Origin: Corythucha ciliata
Lineage: Eukaryota; Arthropoda; Insecta; Hemiptera; Tingidae
Length of the DNA: 64,000 bases
Direction of reading: 5' to 3'
Assembly: GCA_038030265.1 (NCBI GenBank)
Contig: CM075939.1
Location: forward strand, 43,939,253-44,003,252
Positions 22,791 through 35,000 of this stretch are shown here, piece by piece (position 1 is the stretch's first letter; each line of letters begins with the position of its first letter). A program made the position numbers and the translations under genes. The notes beneath the pieces are model-generated. The model did not search any database. It saw only the letters and a program-made list of their open reading frames with translations, and had not been told where the DNA came from.

Positions 22791-22796
22791 TTTATT
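22791..22796 (-). terminator. Candidate polyadenylation signal of CHPF
   Basis: AATAAA on the minus strand, about 270 bp after the CHPF stop codon. A second hexamer lies at 22644-22649. Confidence 0.5.
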
Positions 22797-23065
22797 ATCG
22801 ACTGTTTCTTTAAAAAAATATCGTACTTTCTTGCTGTAAAAATAACGATTATACATTGTTACTAAAGTGCGGATCACTCAATGCAATTTTTGATGCACGT
22901 TTTTTTAAGCCATCCAGTCACTAGGAGCGCATTGGTTTTACAAAACTTGTATGCAATATTGCATCGTGTGATTCGAACTTTGGTCATGGCACTTTTCGAG
23001 CTCCCCACTACACCCCCAGCCCGGTAGCGTCCCATCATTCAATTAAAATTATTTTTAAAAATTCG

Positions 23066-26000
23066 CTACAATTTCCCGTTTTTGAGATCCAAAACCAACT
23101 GCCCCAACTGACTTCTAGTGCCCATCGGTGAGTCGCACCTGTCGAAAGCCGCAGACAAGTTAGCCAAAGTTCCGCCGTCTCCCGTTTTTCTACCGACGCA
23201 CTCATCGTCGGTCAAACGGTTCAGACGTAGTGACGGCTCCGTTGCTCGAAGAACGCTTAGTGTCGTCGACCTTGAAAACATGTCCAATAGCGATTCCACT
23301 TTATCGGAGGAATGATTCGATTTGTAGTCGTTGAACATTTTTAGGATGTCTTTGTCGCTTTTCACGGTCGGTATGTAGGTGATGTTTCTTCTGGCTGAAA
23401 AAAAACAACAAAATAAAACAAACAAAAAATGAGAAAATGTTTACATTTGATTCTCTATGAATTTTACCTAGCAGATAGTCGTTCAAATAGAACGAAATAT
23501 GCCGCGTGTTTCCCTCGTCAAAACGTCCCGTGTTCTTGTGTATTTCAAGATTGGGCCTCCTCAACGACACGTTCCTATACACGACGACCGGGTCATACTC
23601 CGTGAACGGTATTGGACTATAGACGAGTTTGCTCTGTATTGTGCCCATACGAACCTGTAAAAAAAAAGCAACGAAATTAATGTGCCACGAAATCCGCAAA
23701 AACCGGTATTCTCACCCTGTTTAAATAGTCCGTTTTAAGTTCCATGTTAGGCTCCGAAAACAGTACTAAAGAGTCACCCGGTAGTTTAGTGCTCACTAAG
23801 TCCGACAAAGCGAAATACAACAGGTGATTTTCAATTGGAATTTGACCGCCCAAAAGAGGCACCTGAATGAATCCACAATTAAATAAAAACGTCGAGTTTG
23901 AAAGTGTTTAAAAATGTTACCCTGATTGAAATCCACGCAATTTTACAATCTCTGTGCTTGGTTGAACTTAAACTGGTCGCCTTATTTTTAACGTGTTTGA
24001 AAACATCCGCTGAGTGGCCTTTACCTGGAGCATTCGGCTCGTAGAGTAATATCTACAACATGAGAGTGATGGGGAGGGGGGGTAAGGAAGGAGTTTTAAG
24101 AGATGACGGCCTATAGTCAAGTTACCAGCATCAAAAATGTTAGTTCAGTCTGGGAGCAACTTTCGGAGTATTTGCTCATGAACTGGACGGCTCGGTTGGT
24201 GTCGCTGGCCTGCAGGGGAAGAAGTAGGTGAACCCTTGTCGTTTCGGTAACGTAGGGCATTTGCAGAAGTTCCACTTTACCCAAAGTTTTACTCGCCTTG
24301 ATTCTACGAACGGGACAATAAAAATAAAATTTGGCTGACCCACGTAGCGTCATTCTAACCTTTTAACGATCTCACGCCCGTAGTTGTCTTTGAATGACAA
24401 ATCGAGGATGTAGTCCAAGCCACGGGACGGGTCAAACTTCCTGTAACCGTTGACCAGTTTTTTGTATCTCAATTCACCGGCGTATTTATCGTTAACCCAA
24501 GCCGCGGCTCTGCTTATAACATTCTGAAACGCAGATTTTGGTCGGTTAGAGCCCGTTTGTCGTCGGTTACAACGGCCGACAATTGACTTGCTTTAGCGTC
24601 CTCAAAATCCGGTCCTGTCAGTGGTTTGACGTTGACAAAATCGGAAGTCGAGTGTATTTGTTCCAAATTGAAATATTGCCACACGAGTACGTCAAATCGA
24701 CTTGACGGAACTTTCGCCGGATAGGACCCAGGAGGCCAGGTTAAATCTTTCATGTTTAAGTCACGTTTCATGTCATCAAGTCGTGATTCTAGTTGAGAAA
24801 GTTTCCTCTGAAGGTTTGAGGAAGGCGAGGTTGAAACAAAATGTCAGCATTTAATGAATACTATTTAGGTACTTACTTTGGTCAGAAGAAGATGTAGTTT
24901 GTAGATGGAATGGTGGTCCCTGATAGGGTAATAACTCAGGGCAGCCTTCAAGTCGACCAAGTTAATATTTCTCACTTTGTAGTCGTCAAGAACTACAGAC
25001 TCCAATACTCGCCCCTTTGAAACGACGGAATTTCATTATTTTCATATTGAGGGCAGAGTCCAATAGTTCGACTCACATGGACGTCATTGGAGCAAGAAAG
25101 GTGTGAAGCGTGGACAATACACCGCCCCAAATTATCTTCGTGACTGTCGGAAAATGCGTTTTTAACGCACCAATCCAAAGAGTTTTGAACTTTTCGTAGA
25201 ACGGAATTACTCAACAGAATACCCGAGTCCAACGAGCAAAATGACGAGCCCGAACCGAACAGTGACGGTCCTGCGTGAACTTCATCGCGAACGCTGATAT
25301 CGCGAACGAATTTCATCATGTAGCGAGCGTTCACGTAGGCCGTGTCTTTGACCAGAAAGAAAAAGTCGTACTCGTTCAGGAAATTATCCGTCAAGTATTT
25401 GACGACGTGAAAGGGGCGGAGAACGTCACGCGAGTCGACGAAGCCAACAATGCCGGGTAGTTTGAGTTCGGAGACTTTGGCTCGTTCCGCACCGCCGGCG
25501 TCCATAAAAAAGAGAAGTCGGTCGACGAGATGACCCAGTGTCTTGTTGAGAGCGACTGCGAGTGTTGAGACGGTCGAGCCGGTTGTCATGACTCCGACGA
25601 GGAGTTTTTCCCGTATGCCAAGCTCAGTAGAGTAGTACCTGACGATTGAATCAAAAGTCATTTGGAGCTATTGGAGGTTTTGAAGCTTCCAAAACACCTA
25701 ATTCCAAGGCACTAAGAGACTCCTCTTTCTCGTATTCACGAACTGCATAGACAATCGACTACCACAGTTGAGATCATGCCCTACTTTAATTGCTGAAAGT
25801 CCGTCAAAGTGTAAGTTTTTGGCCGGAAAAATCATAGCCCCAGTGTTAGATTGACTGATTCTGGGCGTATTATGTTTCTGGGAAGAAAGTCAATCAGTTT
25901 TGCCGCGAACTTGTCATCCCTGTGGGCTAAGTTTGCGGTAATAAAGGCCCGACTGTTGTACGTTGATATTGTAAAGGGGGAGAAGGGGCGAGAATGCTCC

Positions 26001-29000
26001 AGTCTTTCCCTCGAACAGGTCGATACAGATAATGGACGGGGAAGGGCGTGAACATTTTCAGCTGTGTGGTCGATAGATTGGCAGAAGACCGGATGCCGAG
26101 TGGAATTCTGGCTTTAACGTAAGTAAACTCCGACTCCCCTCAATCCTCTTTCCGTAAGCAGCAATTTTCTCTCTAATTGTAGAGATAGAAAAGTGCTGAA
26201 TCACGCGTTTGGCTTTTGAAAAATCCAATTTCGCTGGGTTCAATCATTAAAGAACCCAATTTTGAGATATCGATGCTTCGAGAAATCGTTCAGTCACTGA
26301 AAAAACGAATTCCGTGGGATCTAGCCGTTGAAAAACAAGAATTTTATGGGTTTGGGGTCACAAAAATTAATTTTGTGGGGTTTCCACTCTCAAGAAACTA
26401 ATTTCATGGGGCCTGGCTCTCCAATGAGTCTTTCGCCGGTTAAGCTCACTAACATCATGTATAAAAAATGTATAATTGTTGAACTGATGATACTTAAAAG
26501 AAAAGAAAGAAAGAAAGAAAAAAACTAAACATAAAACACTCAAAAACCAAATTCGCCACACGAATCTCGGACTCTGTCTGCAGTGTCCGAGGGGGAGGGG
26601 GGACGTGCTCAATGGCGCGTCGGCCTGCCGTAGGGGGGACCCGGCCACACCCCACTCAAGCATACACAACTAAGCTTATTCTTGGTACCCTAGGTGACGA
26701 AAACGACAACTTCCGAAGTCTCCTTCACCGGTCTTGGTCTCGTCGATGAGTGGAATCTGCGGATTTCGACATTTTGACCTCGAATTCCGCGGATTTGGCA
26801 CTTGAAGAGATCAATGTCGCTGATTTGGCCCACCCCAATACCGCGGGTTTTACTTACTCAAACAGCCGATTTCCCAACATTGATTCCCTAAAAAGCAAAT
26901 TTTGGGTTGACCAATTCAAAAGTCCAATTTCACGGGAAATTGACTAATCAAAACAGCCATCTGACGGTCTTTGGTCCTTTAATTTGCACTCATAGAACCC
27001 AATTTCGCAGTTTTGACTAATTTAAGAATTATTGACTCATTCTACAGAGCAATTTCGAGGGTTTGGGCCCTTACAGAACGGGATTTTGCAAGGGGTTGGC
27101 CCATTTCCTGGGATTCTCACATTAAAAACCTATTTCGTAGGTCTAGCCCACTCGAGTACCCAATTTGGCAAGTCCGTCTACTTCGAAAACAGCGAGAGGG
27201 GGCGAGGGGTGTTTATCATTCGGCGATCCATTCTGCTGGGTATCCAAGAGTGAGGGAAAAAGGACGCTCTAAGAAACTGCAACTGTGTGCGACAGACCTA
27301 TTTAATTCTTCAAACCGCCCATCACGCCCGCTCAAAGAACAAAAATTGAAATTTTTCTACAGAAACGTACTTTCCCGCAACAAAAATAACAAAATTTTTC
27401 GGGATCCGCCTTTTGTTCCCCAGAAAGTGACTTTTATAGCACAGAAATGGAAATTTAACCCACATTGTTTGCCTATTTTCCATGTATTTCACCCTGGAAA
27501 CTTCAATTGTTTATCAAGCAATTGACGATTTTACTCCTTGGGTCAGTAAGGTTTAAATGGCCTAAAATCTGACTAGCTTTGCGACATAAACCGGCTATTC
27601 AACGTGAAGACTGAAAATTCAGACCCTTGATCGACGAATATACATTTTTGTGTGGTTCAAAAAACTATTATGAAGGCAAAATTAAACCCAGAGACTAGCT
27701 ACTTGACCCTGAACCGCTTAGATTGTGAGATGACAATTGACAAGTATTGAAATCTCTGGTTTTTCGGTGGAAAACTGGTAATTTGTCCCTTAAATCTGGC
27801 TATTTATCCCAGAAACTGTTCAATTTAGCCCGAGAACCGAAATAAAACGTTTCAAAACTGACAGTTTAGGTTCAGAATTTTTTTTTCCGGGTTGAAAACG
27901 AAAAATGTTGAGCCAAAACAGACAAAACCAATGATCGCAAAGTTTGGTTACCCCGGAATTGGCTACTGCTAGTATAAACCACTAGGTCTTTCTCCATCCT
28001 TCTAAGACACCCTACCCCCACCACCACCACCACCACCACCACACATTGGATTCTTGGTAATCACTCCCCCCAAACAAACTGTCAATTGGTCTTCAGAAAC
28101 TGACTACAAGACTTTATAAGTCAGTATAAGTTCAGATGTAACGGTAACACAAAATATGGCATTTCGAGTGGAATCCGCAAAATTTGGTTTTTGAAAGGGC
28201 GAAAATCCACGCAACAGGTGTTTGTGAGAAACAAAATGTCAACATTTTGTTATTGAACGAGCCACATTTTTCTTTTTCGAACTAGCAAAAACTGCGAAAC
28301 TGATTTTAGAATAATTTAAGGCCAGGAAATTCGGTCTTGAAAAGAATGTAAATATGCGATATTAGGTTTCGAACATTAATTTAGAGCTGACAACGAATCC
28401 GTGATCCAGGACTTCCGAAGTAAGATAAATTGTTTATTGGGGGAAGAGTCCATACCGGTTTGCGGATGGATGTCCACTTGTCCAGATGTCCATCTCCACT
28501 GTTATTGGGCCGTACCGAACTGAACGTGGTTTTGGAAAAGCCAAAATTAATAAATTTGGTCTTTTGTTGATCGTTTATCACTATAAATACAAATCTAAAC
28601 CCATAAAATTTGGTTTTTGACGAGGCTAAAATCTCCGAAATTGGGTTTCAAACGAGCCAAGTCCATTAAATTTGAGTTTGGGCCAAGAATTTTGGTTATT
28701 GAAATAGCAAACCACACGAAATTTGGTTTGTAAAGTGCCAAACGCGAAACGACCGTCAGCTACCAGAGCTATCTAATCTTGGTCACATCAAACCGGCAGT
28801 TGGGCAAAGTACGCAGCTGATGGCATGGACCACCCCTACCCGGGAGCACTGAAGTAATGCTACTGCGCTACGATTCCTCGACCTGCCCTGGCTAAAACGA
28901 GTCAGGGAGGAGACCTGATGGCTGATGAGAACAGTTTTGGAGAAACAGACTGTGGACATTCCGACTGAGCAGCGTACAGCTTTGTTTAAAGATGAACGTT

Positions 29001-32000
29001 GAAAAATGTTGGTTGGTTAGACCCATAAGACATTACAAGTTGAGACTGATACTCTAAAAAGTATGACATGTCAGGGGAAAGTGGGACGTTTATCCGAGTG
29101 AGCTGGATTCACCAAAGGTGACCGGTGGAACCGGGCTTCACACTTGAACACGCTGCTATATCAATCCTGTCAACAAGGCACGTCTCGTTCAACGTCCAGC
29201 TCAATTACGTCAGGGAGTGGGACACCCCTGCTGACCAATATATCGGGAGGGGGAGACAGCTGTGCATGTCCTGAACGACTGCAAACGGACCTCCGTCATT
29301 CGCCGTGGGGGGGAGCAACCAGACCCGGAGTAGATTCTCCCAGGGGTCCCAACAGGTTGACTCTGTTGTCCTCATAGACTGACACGAATAGGCCGAATCG
29401 ACAAAGACTGTGACAGCGGACAGGCTGCACTCAGTCGACTCACAGGAAGCTTCTAGGTTGTTTCAAGTACGCAGTTGGAAAGAGAAGGTTGTGCACCTAG
29501 AGGCTGGAGCGCCTGTGCGTACATTGCATGGGCGTAGCCAGAGGGGGAGAGGGGTGGACAGTTGCCCTCCCTGAAAGCGAAGACTGAGATACTGTCGGAC
29601 TGTACAAATCCATCAGGGTCGCCACATTTTGTTACGTTCACTCTCACGAAAAAAATCATTTCTCGAATATCACTCACTAAAAAAACAATGTCGAGGATTT
29701 TTGCGCCCTAAAAAAACATTTTCGCTGATCTGACTCAACTAAAAGACGAATTTCTCATATCCCTTGATTTTGCTAATTTGTAAACCGATTTTGCGCATTT
29801 CGTTCTCAAAAAACATTTTTGCGCGTTTGGCTCCCTTAAAACCAACAGCTGAAATTTCGCTATCTAACAAAAAAATAATTAGCGGATTTGTTTCGCGAAA
29901 GCCGTGAGTTTCGGTGCCCGGAAAATCAATTTTGTGAGGTTGCCTAATTCAACAACTAATTTTGCAGATTTGTCATACCAAATAGACCATTTTCGCAGGT
30001 TTAACTCACTCAAACCCCAATTTCGCGGATTGTACGCTCCTCCGAATTATAAAATCGCAGTTAGCAGTTTTGTGCAAAAATCACAATATCAGTATCTACT
30101 AGAATCGCCATTTTTGAGCTAAAACTGCAATTTTCATTATACAATTTTCAGTTTTGAGGTAGAAGAACACTTCAGCCTCCCTATTCTGTAACTCGTAACG
30201 CACGCGTTAGCAAAATTTCTCAGCTGATTACTTTCAATATTCACCTTGTTTATTTCGCTAACGCACGCGTTAAGGGGGAGTTGTACATGTGTTTCCTCGA
30301 CCCCCCTCCAATCATACCTTGCCTACTCCGCGTTACGGAAATTACCGCCGTATTTCTGCACCAATCGTGGACTTCAACGGCTCATTTAAATCTTCAGGAA
30401 ATTCCGCACAAGCGAAGGATCTTGCTTTCCTAAATAAGTCGTCGAAAGAGTGTGAATTTTCGAGGTAAAAGTTTGTGTGCGTTTTACAGTTATTTTAGGG
30501 ATGAAATATGAAAAAGGAAGATCGTACGCTTGTGCGAAATTTCCTGAAGATTTAAATGAGCCCTTGAAGTCTACGATTGGTGCAGAAATACGGCGGTAAT
30601 TTCCGTAACGCGGAGTAGGCGAGGTATGATTGGAGGGGGGTCGAGGAAACACATGTGCAACTCCCCCTTAAGAGTTACAGAATAGTGGTGCAGGTCTGGA
30701 GTAAAATCTCCAATTTTCTGGGTAAAAAAAGATAGTTCAGAGGTCAAATAAACAGGAGCTTCGGAGAAAAATATTCATTTTTAAGGTAAAACCGCTATGT
30801 GTTGGGGTAAAATCGCCAGTTTTGTATAGTGACATCTAACACGTCACCTTCGGCGTGAAATCGCCTGTTTTGGTGTAACATCGTCAGTATTTTGGTAAAA
30901 TCGTCAGTTTTGTGTTAAAATCGACAGCGTTTTCACGACTGAGTCGCCAGTTTTGGAGTAAAATATCCTGTTTCAGAGTAAAATCGTCAGTCGTAGTGTA
31001 TGACGTGAGTAAAATCGCCAGTCGTGTTGTGAAAACTTCAGTAACACTTCGGCTTTTGCGTGAAATTGCCTGTTTAAAAATAAAATATTCAGTTTCAGAG
31101 TAAAATCTTCAGTTTTGTGTTAAAAAATGTCCGTTTTTAACGTCTGTCAGGCAAGAAGTTGCAAATTCAGACATTCTGTATTGAGGGCTAAGACCTTCCT
31201 ACAAGTATCAATATTTCTGGGGAAAACATTGTCAGCTTTTGGACACGTTCAACCTAAATAGAAGGCTAGAACGATATTTTACATTCGGAAATGTTCGTTT
31301 TTGACAGATTGTGACCGTTTATGTGAAAATTCAGTTTCTGGGGAACAATTTAACGATTCAAAGCGCCTAGCGGGCGCAGCCAGCCCGTGATCAAGGGGTG
31401 GACCGCCAGGAATGGATCCAGAGTTGGGGAGGGGACGCACATCTTGAGAAAAAGTGCTCGTTTCGCAAGTCAAAATTAAGGGAAAACGTCAATTCGAGGC
31501 TAAAAATAGTGCTCATTCTCGTTTAAAATGGGGGAAAAAAACTCTGTGCAACTCCTCTTGAGAAAAACTGGATCCACGCCTGTGTGGAAGCTTCACTGGC
31601 GAAAATATCAGATGCACCATTGCCTTTTTGCAGGCTTATACATAACAGGATCTGGAGGTTAGAATCGCGTCAATTCACTGGTCATCAGAGACCAAATTTG
31701 CACAGAAACGGCCACTATCCGTCAAAAAAAAAAAAAAAAATCTGCTGGAAAACTGTCGTTTGTAGCCTTCTATTTCGGATTTTATGTCGAAAAACTGAAA
31801 ACTTCTCCTCCTGGAAAGTGATACTTTTGGAGCTAAACTTTAAATTTTATACCTGAGACGGTAAACGGAGCTGTCATTTCCTCACCCACCTGGCCCGTCT
31901 GGCTGTCACAGCGGCCTAACCACGGTTTGAGCCAAAACCCATGAAATAGTGCAGTTTCAAGTGGGCAAATGCTCGCGAATATGGTTCTCTAATAGCGAGC

Positions 32001-35000
32001 AAAACCCCGGAAATTGGCGTTTTAGTGAGCCAGAGTCGCGACTATTATAACAGGTGCAAAATCCTTGCAATTGTAACGATTTTGAAAGAAGAAACCTCGC
32101 GAAGCAAGTCAAGTAAAGTGATGGCTGATGAGAACTGTGTTGATGAAACTGTGGACATTCCGGCTGAGCAGCGTACAGCTTTGTTTAAAGATGAACGCTG
32201 AAAAATGTTGGTTGGTTAGATCCATCAGACATTACAAGTTGAGACTACGTCCTACGTTGAAAAGTAGGACAAAAAAAGAGAACAATTTTGAAACGGTCCC
32301 CCTAATTTGCGGACCAACAAAACGAATTCTGCGGACCAGCCCATAACTCGCTCTAACGAGTTCCGACTGGGCTGATTTTCTGTATTTGAAGTCTGCTCCG
32401 GTGGCAGTACGAGCCATCGAAATTTGATGACTATCCGGAAAGTTGCTGACCCCCTTCTCCCGCACCAGAGCGAGTTGAATTCTGCGGACCAGCCCATAAC
32501 TAGCCCTAAATTGTTCCGACTGGGCAGATTTTCTGTACTTGGACTCTGATTCGGTGGCAGTACAAGCCATGCAAATTTGGAGATGATCCAATAATTTGCT
32601 GTGCTATGGGCCACACCCACTCTAACGATAACAACGGTGCGGTGGGAGTCGAAACGAGCAGCTTGGCTCAGGCGGTACGACTTTCCCCTCTAAGACACTT
32701 TTTCTTCCCCCGTTTTCAGTGGCGGCGGAAGTCAGCCGGCATTGGGGGAGCAAGAATCTGAGAAGACCAGATTTACCCCCCCTCCCTCAGAAAATACCAT
32801 TTTGCGAATCAACTATGCCTACATGTGCAAAAATACAATTCTTCAGGCAAAAATTCAAAATCCTTCACCAAGTCTCCCGCCTCTTCATGAAACTCTCTTC
32901 TTTCTGGGTTAATTTTCCTGGGTAGTTTGAGTCCTAAGGACACAGTTTTATTAGATAAATGACGTGTTATAAGCTGAATCGGCTACATCGGCCATAAAAT
33001 GGCGCATTCACACTATTCAGAGCATAAACTTAGTGTGAAAGAGCAAGAGTATGCCGTGAACAATAGCGTACCGAGGTAAGGGTAAGGGTGGCGGACCGCC
33101 CAGGGCCACCTATCAGAGAGAGCCCCCGAAAAGCTTAAATATGGAAAAATGATGATTTTTAGGTTCATGTTCATAATTTAGGTACGTGAAAAGGAGTTTT
33201 GGTATACGATTGGACAGTGACTTGGCTCCTTTCGACGATTTTCAGCCCGTCCGACTTGGAGAATGGAACGTTACTGGTGATCAGCAAACAGTGCGGCTAA
33301 ATCAGCCCACGAAAGCGCAATTCTGACAGCTAAAATTGAGAAAACTTGCGCCTTATGAAAGCAAATTCGCGGCTAAAATAGAGAAAAAACGCTGATTCCC
33401 AAGTTTCTTTGGGCCCTTAAGCAGGTAAAATTGAGAAGGCGCTCTAATGTGCCGGTGTTGGGGCGAGTAGGCTGCAAACAAATTTGGAAAAAGTGCTAAT
33501 ATTCGTGGCTAAAACTGCAAAAAAGAGCTCATTCCTGGTTTCTCGATGCAGCTTTCAGACCATAATTTAGGAAAAATCGCTGATTCTCGGTGTATAGTGG
33601 CAATTTTACGGCTAAAATGTAGCAAAAACCGCTTATGTGCTGCTTTTGGGCCGAGCCCGCAGCAAAAATTGAGAAAAATCGCCTAATCCATCGATTAATT
33701 TGAGTAAAAGCGTTAATTCGCGAATAACCTGTAGGAAAAACGTTAATTTGCAGATAAAAATGAAAAAAAAAAAAAAATCACTTATTTGCGGCTAAACTTG
33801 ATAAAACGCCAATCCGTATCTTATAAAAGATAATACGAAGCTAAAACTAAGAAAAGTGCTAATCCATAACTAAATTGAAATTGAATGGTCAATGTGGGGC
33901 ACAAATGTAAAACAAACGCCTTACGGATGGCTAATATTGAAAAAATCACTAATTACCGCGGCTAAAATTAAGGAAAACTCTAAATTTCAGCTGAAATTGA
34001 GAAAAAGGGCTAATTCGCGGCTAAAACTTGAGCAAAACGCCAATGTGTAGCAAAAATTGATAAAAATCGCTAATTCATGGAATAAAACATGATAATTTAA
34101 CGTTCAAATTCAGAAAAGTGCTAATTCCCTGCTGAAAATTGAGAAAAAACGCTAATTCGCGGATAAAATGTTCCAAATTGAAAATACGCCTCGTTATTCT
34201 TGGCTTCTGAATGCAACTTACTTGTACCTAAAACAGAAAAAGCATTAATGCAGAGCAGATACTAAGGGGCCTCAAAGAGTTATCCGCCCCGGGCCACGAT
34301 AGGTGTAGGTCCGCCAGTGGCTGTGAAATGTAGTTTCCCCCCTCTGAGCCAAAATGCCCATTGAGCACATTAAAATATAATTTTCGAGGGGGTTAGCCTT
34401 CCAATCCAAAGCACAAATTTCATGGATTTGGATCCGAAAGAACCAAATTTCTCGGGTTTTAATCACCCAAAAAGACCAACCAGGAGGACGAAACAGTTGA
34501 TTCCAGAGTCACATTTCTCTTCTTTAAGGTCTTGACTGGAATTGTCTTGGTTAGATGGCTAGAATTGACAGTTTTCACCCCTTTAAGCCCAAATTTCAAA
34601 GATTTGGCCCTTTGAAAAATCAATTTTGAAGGAATGATTCCCTCAAAATCCAAATTTGTGGGGTTGACTCACTAAAAAGTCATATTTCACGGGATTCAAG
34701 ATAGCAATTTCACACGTTTGTGGCCATCATAGAAGTAATTTCGCGGATTCGGCCCTAAGGGAACCCAATTTTGCTGTTTTGGTAAATTGGAGAACCAATT
34801 CCACGTTTTTGGCTCCATAAAAACAAGCAACTCCGGTGGTTTTTTGGCTCTTTCAAAGCTCAAAGTTTGCGGATCTGGCTGCAGATCTGACTGGTGAACC
34901 CGAATCATGTTGTGGAAGGTGCGAACGATAATTTTTCGGAGGTAAATTCAACACGAAGCCATTTTTTCTCGATTCGTCAAACATCGGATTGGGGGAGCGC

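Noticed and set aside
27013..27525. 170-codon plus frame in CHPF intron 1
   Set aside because: Begins in phrase array B and shows no domain; length is within chance for this much intronic sequence.
32232..32620. Minus frames with an internal 50-residue repeat
   Set aside because: The protein repeat merely reflects the ~153-bp tandem DNA duplication, and two frames are open at once.
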